From assembly GCA_036258055.1 (NCBI GenBank), contig DATAEK010000315.1:1-23080 (forward strand): 23,080 nt of DNA, written 5' to 3'. The translations under genes and the position numbers were made by a program. Below the pieces are notes generated by a model that was not told where the DNA came from, ran no database searches, and saw only the letters and a list, made by a program, of their open reading frames with translations. The DNA is from DATAEK01 sp036258055. Its GTDB lineage: Bacteria > Acidobacteriota > Vicinamibacteria > Vicinamibacterales > 2-12-FULL-66-21. This document shows positions 15,390 through 23,080 of this stretch, piece by piece. How positions within the stretch are numbered: position 1 is the stretch's first letter; each line of letters starts with the position of its first letter.

Positions 15390-16529
15390 CTAGGCAATCC
15401 CACTCTTGAACGCCGTGATCTCCGCTGCGGTCAGCGTGACGGGGACCTTGTTCTTGTTTGAACCGCCGGTGGCATCGCGATCGGGATTGATTCCCCGAGC
15501 GCCTGCCGAGGCAACTGTCTGCGTGTTCTTGGTGTCTTTGCCGCTCGACAGACCGAGCTTGCTCCCGAACAGCCCGCCCTTCTTTTCTTCCTTCTTCTCG
15601 GGCTTCTCGCCGTCTTTCTTGTCCTTTTCGCCCTCGCTGCCCGAACTGCCGGCGAGACCGCGGGAACCCTCCGCAACCGTCGCAATGCTTGCGGCGGGCG
15701 TCGCGTCGAAGGTGATCGTCTTCGTATAGCGTGCTGCCACCGTCGCGGTCGCGGTCAGCTTCTCGCTTTGAATAATCCCGTTGATTTTGGCGATGCGATC
15801 CTTGATTTGCGGATGCGACGCGAACAAGCCGTTCGGCTCTTGACGATCGCTGTTGCGCTCGGCGATCTTCGTCAGGACCGACGCGAGACCGCTTGGTGCA
15901 TAGCCGATCTTGTTGGCGAGCTCGATGCCGATCTTGTCTGCCTCGTTCTCGTCATTCCGATCGAAATTGTTGTTCAAGATGTTCGTGTACGCCGCTTCAA
16001 CGATGCGGGTAAGGATGTCTTGGGTGAGGCCGCCACCTTGGCCCGACGCACTCGCCGCCGCACTGAAGGCGTTGCTCTTCTGGATCGAGTTCACGGTGTG
16101 CTTCGCGGTGATGTGCGTGATCTCATGACCGAGTGCGCCGGCTAGTTCCGACTCGTCCTTGATGAGACCAAGCAGTCCCTTCGTGATGTGGACGATGCCG
16201 CCGGGCGCCGCGAAGGCGTTGACACCATCGGTGTCGAGAACGATGAACTCCCACTTCAGATTCGGCCGCGAGCTGGCCTGAGCGAGCACAGTCCCGACGA
16301 GCGTGACGTACTTCGTCACCGCCGCGTCCTGGTAGACGCCGAAGGTATCGCGCACCTTTTCACTAACCTGTTCGCCGATCTTCCGTTCATCCTCTTCCGA
16401 AATCTTCAGACCTTGAACCTTGTCGGCCGTCTCTTTGGCCTTGGTCAATTTCCCCAGCCCACCCGGAAGCTGCGCGAGCGCGGGGGTGGCTGTCAACAAC
16501 ACCGCGATCGCAAGTGCCGCTTTTTTCAT
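15390..16529 (-). CDS. Periplasmic M48-family zinc metalloprotease
   Basis: The 379-residue protein starts at ATG 16529, seven bases after GAGGAAG, and its ATG overlaps the TGA of the upstream cyclase (16526-16529). A signal peptide (residues 1-19, cleavage after ALA) has no lipobox cysteine. The zinc site is HEITH (H135, E136, H139) with the third ligand E194 in DENEADKIG, the usual spacing for BepA/LoiP-type M48 proteases that clear misfolded envelope proteins. SHPQIKDRI (about 243-251) is also typical. The C-terminal third is unusual: about 110 residues with a Lys/Glu-rich stretch (EGEKDKKDGEKPEKKEEKK) and a Ser/Gly/Thr-rich end. It has no fold that I recognise. Shared transcription with a cyclase and a channel points to envelope-stress handling. 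Confidence 0.92.
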   Translation of the reverse strand: MKKAALAIAVLLTATPALAQLPGGLGKLTKAKETADKVQGLKISEEDERKIGEQVSEKVRDTFGVYQDAAVTKYVTLVGTVLAQASSRPNLKWEFIVLDTDGVNAFAAPGGIVHITKGLLGLIKDESELAGALGHEITHITAKHTVNSIQKSNAFSAAASASGQGGGLTQDILTRIVEAAYTNILNNNFDRNDENEADKIGIELANKIGYAPSGLASVLTKIAERNSDRQEPNGLFASHPQIKDRIAKINGIIQSEKLTATATVAARYTKTITFDATPAASIATVAEGSRGLAGSSGSEGEKDKKDGEKPEKKEEKKGGLFGSKLGLSSGKDTKNTQTVASAGARGINPDRDATGGSNKNKVPVTLTAAEITAFKSGIA

Positions 16530-18598
16530 AACTTGACTTCCTCTTGCACCGAAGGCATCGGTGACGGAACGACGATCTCGAAAATCGACACCGGCCGCGT
16601 CTTGCCCTTGACGATCACGTCACCCAGCGGGCGAATGTTGTAATCACCCGTCAGCCTGGCGCGCGTGGCGTCGCTGATGATAATGCGCGTCCGGTAGTCT
16701 TTGTTGAGCGATTCGAGCCGGGAGCCGAGGTTCACATTATCGCCGATCACCGTGTAGCTCATGATCGCCGACGACCCGATGTTGCCTGCAATCATGTCTC
16801 CAGAGTTGATGCCGATGCCGATGTCGAGCACCGGGCGTCCCTCGGACTTCCAGCGGTCGTTCAGCACGCCCAGCTCGCGAACCATCTCGACGGCGGCACG
16901 GGCCGCGTTCTCTGCATGATCAATGTCGTCGAGGGGAGCCCCGAACAGCGCCATCACCATGTCGCCGACGAACTTGTCCACCGTCCCATGGTGGCGGAAC
17001 ACGACCTCCACCATCTTCGAGAAGTACTCGTTCAACTGGCCGACGAGCGCTTCCGGATCCCCTTTTTCGGTGACGGACGTGAAGCCCCGGATGTCCGAGA
17101 ACAGCACGGTCATGTCCCGGCGGGCGCCCCCGAGCTCGGCCGACCCAGGGTTGGCCAGCAGCTGGTCGTAGACGTCCTTCGACACATATCGGCCAAAAAG
17201 CCTGCTGACCTTTCGCTTCTCGGCGTCCTCGACGAAGTAGCGATAGGCGGTGCCGACAAAGAGGGCCAACCCCATCGCGAGGAGCGGCTGGACCATATTC
17301 AGCCACTGCCCATCCCTGAACGCGCGAAGCGCGAACCAACCCCAGACGCCAACCGCTGCCAGCGTCCCGGCAGCCGCGCCAATGAAAGGCGCCAGCGTCG
17401 AGGCGAGGCCGACCGCGAGCGCACCGGCGATCGTCGACGCGAGCCGGGTGCGGTCGTCGGCCGGTCGCACGAAGTGATTCGAGAGAACGCTATCGGCCAT
17501 GCTCGCGTGCAGCTGAATGCCCGGCATGGTGCCCTGCGAACCGAATGGCGTCTGGAATCGGTCGCCGAGACCGGCAGCGGTGATCCCGACGAAAACGATC
17601 TTGTCCTTGAACTCCTTCGGATCGACGAACCCTTTGGATGGATCAGGAGTCAGTCCCTCAGCGATCGCGTTCTCAGAGAACAACAGTTGTCGTGCTTCGT
17701 ACGACTTGAACGGGCTCTCGCCGCTCACCAGTGCCGGAGCACGGTAGTCGATGAGCATCGTTTGCTGGTCGTGGACAAGACTGGAATCATTCGCATCCCT
17801 GACGGCGACAGGAACGAGCGGAATACGTCGATCTCGAACGCGAATGCTCTCTCCTTCCTGCACCACCTCGGCCGGCGCGATTCTGTCCGCCAGAATCGCG
17901 GTCGCGATGCCGAGCGCCGGGAGGTACTGGTCAGCGCTCCTCACAAACGGCGGCATCCGCCGCACAGGGCCGTCGGGATCGAACGGCAGGAAATTGTGGC
18001 CGAGCCCCCGCGCTGCCGAGGTCAGCGCGGCGAAGGGAGGCGTAATCGGCCGTTCTTCGATCGCGTGGGTCAGATGGAACGGCGGACTCTCGAACAGTGG
18101 TCTATCCGCTGAATCGCCGGCGGTGACTCTCCCGCCAACAGCATCCGCAAGTAACACGACGTTCGGCCTGACGCTCAGCGCCTTCACGAGAGCGGCGTCC
18201 GATTCCTCACCGGTCCACGTCGGCCCATCCTCCTGGATCTTGAACGTCACGTTGCGCTGCGGCTCGTAGAACCCCACGTCGATCGCGATTACTCTGGCGG
18301 GGCCGCGATTGAGGAAATCGACCATGCTGGCGAGAGCCAACCGAGGCCAGGGCCAGCGGCCGAAGTACGGCTCGAAATCACGAAGCGATCGGTCGTTGAT
18401 CTCGACCAGCACGATGTCGGGGTTGACCTTGGGTGGCGACGCCACCGACTGCCGCACGCGCCAGTCGTAGGTCTTCATCTCGAGGACGTCGAGCCAGCCG
18501 AACTCCCCGAGCAGGAGGATGAGGCCCGCCGCGACAAGGCCGAGCGAGATGCCGGCGATGATCTTGCGCGCGACGGCGCCAGTGCGATCGGGGTTCAT
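16526..18598 (-). CDS. CHASE2-domain class III adenylate cyclase
   Basis: ATG 18598 gives 690 residues; a start at 18670 would add 24 residues that overlap the upstream gene. Layout: a transmembrane helix (about 12-30), an extracytoplasmic CHASE2 sensor (about 35-375, with MKTYDWRVR, WPWPRLALA and FVGITAAGLGDRFQTPFG), and two or three helices (about 385-455) that return it to the cytoplasm. The cyclase domain starts at about 495. The metal aspartates are D502 (SDIRGFT) and D546 (KFVGDMVMALFG), the adenine-selecting lysine is K542, and the transition-state pair N623 and R627 lies in GDNVNLGSRLE. All are present, so it should convert ATP to cAMP. It lies 19 bases after the formamidase-like gene and overlaps the M48 gene. 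The signal sensed by CHASE2 is unknown. Confidence 0.95.
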   Translation of the reverse strand: MNPDRTGAVARKIIAGISLGLVAAGLILLLGEFGWLDVLEMKTYDWRVRQSVASPPKVNPDIVLVEINDRSLRDFEPYFGRWPWPRLALASMVDFLNRGPARVIAIDVGFYEPQRNVTFKIQEDGPTWTGEESDAALVKALSVRPNVVLLADAVGGRVTAGDSADRPLFESPPFHLTHAIEERPITPPFAALTSAARGLGHNFLPFDPDGPVRRMPPFVRSADQYLPALGIATAILADRIAPAEVVQEGESIRVRDRRIPLVPVAVRDANDSSLVHDQQTMLIDYRAPALVSGESPFKSYEARQLLFSENAIAEGLTPDPSKGFVDPKEFKDKIVFVGITAAGLGDRFQTPFGSQGTMPGIQLHASMADSVLSNHFVRPADDRTRLASTIAGALAVGLASTLAPFIGAAAGTLAAVGVWGWFALRAFRDGQWLNMVQPLLAMGLALFVGTAYRYFVEDAEKRKVSRLFGRYVSKDVYDQLLANPGSAELGGARRDMTVLFSDIRGFTSVTEKGDPEALVGQLNEYFSKMVEVVFRHHGTVDKFVGDMVMALFGAPLDDIDHAENAARAAVEMVRELGVLNDRWKSEGRPVLDIGIGINSGDMIAGNIGSSAIMSYTVIGDNVNLGSRLESLNKDYRTRIIISDATRARLTGDYNIRPLGDVIVKGKTRPVSIFEIVVPSPMPSVQEEVKL

Positions 18599-18617
18599 GA
18601 GCGCGACAGCGCCGGCC

Positions 18618-19412
18618 TCATCGTGGGAGGACGCCCACCGCGCGGAGCGGTGCCCCACTCCCGCCGGCAATCTTCATCGGAAGCGCGATCACGTAAGCGC
18701 CTCGCGGCGGCAGACGCTCGAGCGCGGTGAGATTCTCGAACGCAGGAATGTCTTTCTCGTACAGGATCCGGTGTGACTCGAACAGCTTCGACTGGCCGTA
18801 ATCGATGCTCGCCGTGTCGATGCCTATCGCTTTGATCGGCCGGGTGGCGACCAGCCACCGGGCGGCATCCGGATGAAGGCCCGGAAAGTGAAGCTTGGCA
18901 ACCGCAGCCTCCCCTCGCTCGGCCGTGCCGAGATAGCGTGCCGCGTCCGGCCAGCGCGTGGAGAAACCGGTTCTGAGCAATACGATTCCATCGCGCGGAA
19001 TCGGACCGTTCTCGCGCTCGGCCCGCACGAAGTCATCAACCGTGACCTGGTAGTCAGCGGAGCGGCTGCTGGCGTCCCGGACATCAATCACAATCGCCGG
19101 CCCGACGAGCCGATCGAGCGGGATCTGGTCGACGGATTGATGGCCCTGCGCGAAGTGCACCGGTGCGTCAATGTGCGTGCCGCCATGCTCGGCGGTGAAG
19201 AAGTTGTTCGCCGCGTAGTAGTAACCGCCGGGCGTCATCCCATCGGCGACTTTGTCGAGCCGGAAACGCTCTGCGGTCGGCCAGAAGATGGTTTGCGCGT
19301 CGTAGGCGTGGGACAGATCCACCAGGGTTCCGGATGGAAGCGCTGATGTCGTTTGAGACGTCGGGTAAGCACTCCACACGAGCGCCAGGACCACAATCAG
19401 CGCACGCTTCAT
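18618..19412 (-). CDS. Secreted cyclase / kynurenine formamidase-like hydrolase
   Basis: ATG 19412 has GGGAGG four bases ahead and starts a signal peptide (MKRALIVVLALVWSA). Starts at 19433 and 19430 are less well placed. The 264-residue product carries the metal-binding signature HGGTHIDAPVHF (76-87: H76, H80, D82, H86) of the 'cyclase' family (kynurenine formamidase, isatin hydrolase and related polyketide cyclases). An aspartate-containing GIDTASIDYGQS segment and the ending IALPMKIAGGSGAPLRAV are also standard. These enzymes hydrolyse amides or lactams with manganese or zinc. Export is uncommon for kynurenine formamidase, so a different small extracellular substrate is likely. It opens the run that continues with the adenylate cyclase 19 bases on. 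Confidence 0.88.
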   Translation of the reverse strand: MKRALIVVLALVWSAYPTSQTTSALPSGTLVDLSHAYDAQTIFWPTAERFRLDKVADGMTPGGYYYAANNFFTAEHGGTHIDAPVHFAQGHQSVDQIPLDRLVGPAIVIDVRDASSRSADYQVTVDDFVRAERENGPIPRDGIVLLRTGFSTRWPDAARYLGTAERGEAAVAKLHFPGLHPDAARWLVATRPIKAIGIDTASIDYGQSKLFESHRILYEKDIPAFENLTALERLPPRGAYVIALPMKIAGGSGAPLRAVGVLPR

Positions 19413-19449
19413 GTTCCCTCCCGTGGACATCATCGCATCTCAGGACGTC

Positions 19450-19464
19450 CGGCGCTACGCGCCG
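19450..19464. terminator. Short hairpin downstream of the DUF6519 gene
   Basis: CGGCGC (19450-19455) pairs with GCGCCG (19459-19464) around a three-base loop. It lies 75 bases beyond the stop of the minus-strand DUF6519 gene and just upstream of the formamidase-like gene. It may separate the two units. No T-run follows. Confidence 0.3.
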
Positions 19465-19538
19465 TGGGCGCCAAGCGCGCCGAGCGGGCCCCAGGTGAAC
19501 TGTGCGCGATATGACGAACGTCTACGGTCCGTACGAGC

Positions 19539-21116
19539 CTACGGCAGCGGGTTGAACACTCTGGACAATGCCTTCGTGATCCTCACGGCGCTGGCGTCCA
19601 CTTTGAGGTCGGCCAACGGCGCGTAGTGATGCGTGACACCTTCGGGCGGCAGTGCCACCGGCGAAGGGCTGGGATCGCTCTGCCTGTCGACCGGCGATTC
19701 CGTCGGCCACTCGACATCGCCCGTCGCGACACGCGCCGGGATCGTCCAGTAGTCGCTGGTTCTATAGATCGAGTCGGGCTGGCCGGCAACGGCGCACTGG
19801 AACTGTATCTGGACGCCGCTCTCCACCTCGATCCAGGTGTCTCCCTCGACGATGAGCGCGGCGTTGTCAGGACCGAGCTCGAGTCCACCTTTGACTGGAT
19901 CGCCAGCCTTCTGGTCCCAGCGTCGTAGCAACGGGTGCTTCTCCGGGGATCGGCCGGTGGTCGAGCCGACAGCGGCCGACAATCTGACGGTCAGAGTCGG
20001 CCGATCGATCGACTGGACCTGCAGCAGCTTCTCCGCACGATTCAGCAGGATCGAGTCGTCGTCCTGGATCTCGACCCAATCGCCCTCCGCGAGGCCGAAG
20101 CGATCGTCGCGTCCCAGGCTCTCGAGCACGAAGGTGTTCGCACCCGAGCTGCGCGCGATCGGAAACACGACGGAGCCGTTCTCGCGCGACCACTTGAACG
20201 TCGGCGTGGTTTTGCCGCCGGCGGCGTCGAGGCTGCCGGTGTGAATCTCGACGCGATACAGCTGGTTCTCCGGCCCGCGATAGCGTGCGTTCGGCGAGAT
20301 CGTACACGGATCCGCGGACGCTGCGCTCTTGATCGATCGGGCGCGGAGATATCCCCGGTTCGCCGGATCGATCAGGGTCGTCGGATCCGGCACGGCGGCG
20401 TTCGGCGGCATGACTTTCACCTGGCACACGACCTTCGATCGCGCCGCCGTATCCGCGCCGTTGAGGGCAACCTCGCGGATCGAATCGTCCTGGGCATACG
20501 TCACGGTCCGCTCCCAGACGTCGAGGTAAGCGAGGTAGCTGCCTACCGCGAGGGCAGTGGCGCCAGCCGCGAAGTCGGGCTGCGACAGGTAGCTGACGAC
20601 GCGGCGCAGGCTGGACGGTTTCAGGGCGCTGATGTCGGTATCGAGCGTGAGCGTGTTCGTCGCCCGATCGGCATCGACCACCTGCGCGACCACAACCTGT
20701 GGCGGCGTCTTCGCATTCGAGAGCTCGACGTACTGATTTTTCCCGAACTCGAGGCCATCAACGGTCCAGGACGCGACGACGACCTGCTTCGGTTGGGTCG
20801 CAGAGGCGGTGGCGACCGCCGTTGGCGCGGCATCGAGCTCACAAAGCAGGCCGTCGACATAGTAGCGCCCGGACGAGATGCGGAAGTCGTTCAGGACCGG
20901 CTTGGAGGCCGCCAGCGGCGAGATCATGAAGCCGCAGTTGTCTGACGGTCCGCCGCGCGGCCCGATGACGTCCGCCGCGAGCGCCTGCAGATAGTGCAGC
21001 AGGATGGCGGTCTGCTCGTTCCCGTCGGCATCGAGTTGCACGCGACCCTGCTGCATGAGCACGCGCGCGAAATGCTTGCCCGGATTGAACGTATTGCGGG
21101 TCAAGTCGGCCTTCAT
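19539..21116 (-). CDS. DUF6519 domain protein (tail-like cluster associated)
   Basis: The 525-residue protein starts at ATG 21116, five bases after a consensus ribosome site (AAGGAG). Its N-terminus matches the DUF6519 signature: MKADLTRNTF, then GKHFARVLMQQGRVQLDADG and EQTAILLHYL. The rest is mostly beta strand, with YLAYLDVWERTVT near 195-207, FKWSRENGSVVFPI near 305-318, WVEIQDDD near 345-352 and many short Asp/Gly turns. There is no signal peptide. I recall this family from gene clusters of contractile phage-tail-like particles, where the role is not established. No sheath, tube, baseplate or ATPase gene is in view. An ORF with frame breaks ends ten bases upstream, so this may be the edge of a partly lost cluster. 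Confidence 0.8.
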   Translation of the reverse strand: MKADLTRNTFNPGKHFARVLMQQGRVQLDADGNEQTAILLHYLQALAADVIGPRGGPSDNCGFMISPLAASKPVLNDFRISSGRYYVDGLLCELDAAPTAVATASATQPKQVVVASWTVDGLEFGKNQYVELSNAKTPPQVVVAQVVDADRATNTLTLDTDISALKPSSLRRVVSYLSQPDFAAGATALAVGSYLAYLDVWERTVTYAQDDSIREVALNGADTAARSKVVCQVKVMPPNAAVPDPTTLIDPANRGYLRARSIKSAASADPCTISPNARYRGPENQLYRVEIHTGSLDAAGGKTTPTFKWSRENGSVVFPIARSSGANTFVLESLGRDDRFGLAEGDWVEIQDDDSILLNRAEKLLQVQSIDRPTLTVRLSAAVGSTTGRSPEKHPLLRRWDQKAGDPVKGGLELGPDNAALIVEGDTWIEVESGVQIQFQCAVAGQPDSIYRTSDYWTIPARVATGDVEWPTESPVDRQSDPSPSPVALPPEGVTHHYAPLADLKVDASAVRITKALSRVFNPLP

Positions 21117-21125
21117 GATCGCTCC

Positions 21126-21371
21126 TTATGTGGCGTATTCGACTGAGGTCTCGATGCCGGCCGGGGCGTACTCCGGCTGCCGTGCGCGCAGGTTGGCCGC
21201 CCGCTGCGGCTGATACCAGTCGTGGAACGCGCCGGCACGCAGCCCAGGAAGATGCTGTTCTCGCCCAGCTCGATCGCCAGGATCTGAATCTGCCCGAAGA
21301 CTGTGCTGCGCGGCGCCCGCGGCGCAAAGCGCGACGACCGAGGGGGCTGGGATACTCGCGGGTGCACCGGC
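21126..21371 (-). pseudogene. Frame-broken ORF immediately upstream of the DUF6519 gene
   Basis: One minus-strand frame ends in TAA at 21128-21126 with a protein-like C-terminus (AGAFHDWYQPQRAANLRA, then QPEYAPAGIETSVEYAT). Farther up, a second frame reads FGQIQILAIELGENSIFLG, and beyond that the first frame again looks natural (ASIPAPSVVALCAAGAA) up to a stop at 21374. The pieces can be joined only by at least two frame changes, near 21245 and 21300. The segment from 21372 to about 21623 has no convincing gene on either strand. The ten-base gap to the DUF6519 start means that the two were probably one operon. I cannot name the family. Confidence 0.45.
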
Positions 21372-21636
21372 CTAAGCCTGGATGCCCGCCCGACGTCGCT
21401 CCATAGATGACCTGGAAGCTCCGCACGCAGGCGTACAAAAGTCGGGCCTCGCGCGCGCGAGCACGCGCATGGACGTGCCGTTCGTCGATTGTGGAACGGC
21501 ATTCGAGAAGGCCGACCCGGCTCACGCTTCAACCATAGGGTCGACCATCGTCGAGTCGCGACCTTCTTACAGAGTGGACATCGCGTCGTCAACGCGCCCT
21601 GGCATCGTCAGGTTTTCATAGCCTGAGGAGGACTCG

Positions 21637-22816
21637 ATGTTCCACCTGAAGTATGGATTGCCCGCGGGCGCAGTCGCCGCTGCCGGGGTGCCGGCCTGGA
21701 GTGGTATCACCGCGCTTGCCCAGAATCGCTCTGTGATTGAGGGCGCCGGGCGCGTGAAGACCGTGTTCGTAATCGCAATGGAGAACCACAACTGGACGCA
21801 GCCCGCCACTCAGACATCCCCGCAGCAGGTCTTTCTGAACCCATACGCGCCGTTCATCAACGGCCTGGTCAACGGCAGCTCCGGCATCAGCAGCCAGGTC
21901 GCGTACGCGACCAACTACATCAACTCGGGCGTCGGCGTGCACCCGTCGGAGCCCAACTACATCTGGGCTGAAGCCGGCACGAACTTCGGCGTCCACAACG
22001 ACGACACGCCCTACCACGCGGACTGCTCGCCGGACACGGTCCAGGCGACGGACCAGCACCTCAGCGCGTTCCTGACGAAAGCCGGACGCACCTGGCGGTC
22101 GTATCAGGAGGACACGGACATCGATCAGACCACCAACCTTCCGCTGCCTGTCGCGCGCCTGGACGGTTCCGCTCGTCAACTCGAGCGGCACCTTCGCGGC
22201 CGGACTGAACTCGTACAACTACTCGAATCAGTACAACTACGCGGCCAAGCACAACCCGATGGTCTTCTTCACCGATACCAGCGGCGGCTGCGACACGAGC
22301 GCCGCGAACCCGATGCGTGCCCAGTACGCCCCGCTGCAGCAGCTGACGGTCGACCTGCAGAACAACGCCGTGGCCGACTACAACTGGATCACGCCGAACC
22401 AGTTCAACGACATGCACACCACGCTCACGAACGGCTACGGCGGCCCGTCGGGCGCGGCGGCCAAGGACGATCGCGGTCGCATCGCCCAGGCCGACAACTT
22501 CCTGGCGCGCGTCGTGCCCCTGATCATGGCGTCGGACGCCTATAAGAACCACGGCATGATCGTGCTGTGGTGGGATGAAAGCGAAGGCGGCGACACCCCC
22601 GATCACACGCTGCCGTTCATCGTCATCTCGAACGACGTGCAGCCGAACGTGAACGGCGTCCCGTTCGCGAGCACCACCGAACTGTCGCACTCGTCGACGC
22701 TGCGGACGATGCAGGAGATCTTCCACGTGGATCCGCCGACCGGGTATCCGTGGCTGGGCGGCGCGGCGACCGCGGACGACCTCTCAGAACTGTTCAGACC
22801 CGGCGTGATCCACTAG
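21637..22816 (+). pseudogene. Secreted phosphoesterase (phospholipase C / acid phosphatase-like) with one frameshift
   Basis: ATG 21637 follows a very strong ribosome site (TGAGGAGGA, 21624-21632). The first frame runs well to about 22150 and includes the family's nucleophile region VFVIAMENHNW (44-53) and TWRSYQEDTDID. From about 22160 the homologous sequence continues in the next frame: WTVPLVNSSGTFAAGLNSY, NPMVFFTD, MIVLWWDESEGGDTPDHTLP and PFIVIS, ending at TAG 22814-22816. One extra base, or two missing ones, in the GC run at 22148-22162 would explain it. As two frames the halves are 21637 to a later stop, and 22259-22816. If repaired, the product would have about 392 residues and an unusual, weakly basic signal peptide. 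Phosphate-monoester or phospholipid cleavage outside the cell is the family role. Confidence 0.8.
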
Positions 22817-23036
22817 CTACACCAGGCGCAGCGGGGGCGCGCAACGCTCCCGCTGCAGTTACCAACAGCATCGCGGATTTCCCAACGGCCCTCGACACTG
22901 ATGCTGCCGGCCCCGGAGAAGTGCAGCTGAATCTGGAAGGCTCGGAGACGCGTCGCGCCACGTCAGAGGTGAGGCCAGTGTAGTACTTCGGCGGAATCCC
23001 TTGGTTCCTGAGCACGTACACGAACCGCTTCGACAT
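22794..23036 (-). pseudogene. Truncated GIY-YIG nuclease domain
   Basis: ATG 23036 starts a clear GIY-YIG N-terminus: KRFVYVLRNQGIPPKYYTGL then TSDVARRVSE, matching the YVY-x(n)-YTGLTSD-x-RR core of the UrvC/SLX-like small nuclease family. After about 32 residues the homology stops. The expected HNxG segment, the catalytic glutamate and the FERYLKSGSGR end are absent, and a Ser/Ala/Pro-rich reading follows to the frame stop at 22794. The gene therefore lost its 3' half or was joined to other DNA near 22940-22960. It converges on the phosphoesterase gene and overlaps its end. Confidence 0.6.
22813..22962 (-). pseudogene. Remnant of an unidentified small beta-rich protein
   Basis: In a different frame from the GIY-YIG reading, 49 codons between a TGA at 22965-22963 and a TAG at 22815-22813 read like real protein in the middle (LRAFQIQLHFSGAGSISVEG, then RWEIRDAVGN). 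The pattern of alternating strands ending in a W-E-x-R-D turn resembles small uncharacterised single-domain proteins. There is no start codon of its own. The C-terminus (CSGSVARPRCAWCS) looks like drift. I cannot name the family. Confidence 0.4.
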
Positions 23037-23080
23037 AGCCGCCCAGCCAGCCAAGCCCCTTGCCGCAGGGGAATAGCGCC

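Noticed and set aside
16916..18112. 398-residue open frame antisense to the adenylate cyclase
   Set aside because: Shadow of a gene with every catalytic residue in place; composition is Arg/Glu/His-heavy and lacks any domain.
19935..20945. 336-residue plus-strand frame inside the DUF6519 gene
   Set aside because: Arg/Asp-rich shadow frame; the minus strand carries the family signature and a consensus ribosome site.
21382..21621. 79-residue plus-strand frame ahead of the phosphoesterase
   Set aside because: No ribosome site or domain, and it lies over the region whose minus strand shows the better protein-like pieces.

Overview
The window is high-GC bacterial DNA with no RNA genes, CRISPR array or complete mobile element that I could find. 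Two things point to Acidobacteriota, probably a soil lineage of the Vicinamibacteria type. The first is a secreted VWFA protein with the layout of the 'VWFA-related Acidobacterial domain' family, next to the tail of an Oar/TonB-type outer-membrane receptor. The second is the mix of a Pro/Ala-rich receptor kinase, many signal-peptide proteins and a tungstoenzyme. The lineage is an inference from gene content, not from a marker gene.

Layout. 1-1.7 kb (+): receptor C-terminus, an intergenic inverted array of GGTTCT octamers, the VWFA protein and a 28-residue membrane peptide. 1.7-3.9 kb (-): aldehyde ferredoxin oxidoreductase and an ATGA-overlapping MoaD/ThiS-like protein. 3.9-5.65 kb (+): gamma-glutamyltransferase, divergent from the oxidoreductase across only 26 bases. 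5.8-7.85 kb (-): transmembrane Ser/Thr kinase. 7.9-10.9 kb: proline racemase/hydroxyproline epimerase family enzyme (-), divergent from a deacetylase-fold hydrolase and an ornithine cyclodeaminase/ketimine reductase family enzyme (+). 10.9-13.85 kb: a small basic protein (-), a secreted TPR protein with a single-pass membrane protein (+), and a secreted Tyr/Gly protein carrying an internal duplication (+).

13.9-19.4 kb is one tight minus-strand run: secreted formamidase-like cyclase, CHASE2 adenylate cyclase, M48 metalloprotease, and an MscS channel carrying a cyclic-nucleotide-binding domain. The cyclase and the channel each keep their key residues, so the operon looks like a source of cAMP placed with a cAMP-responsive channel. 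This is the most interesting system in the window.

19.5-23 kb holds a DUF6519 protein (a family I associate with contractile tail-like clusters) and then several damaged genes: a frame-broken ORF, a secreted phosphoesterase with one clear frameshift, and a GIY-YIG domain that stops abruptly and runs into an unrelated protein fragment. The frame breaks cluster here, so either real decay or poor assembly near a contig end could explain them.
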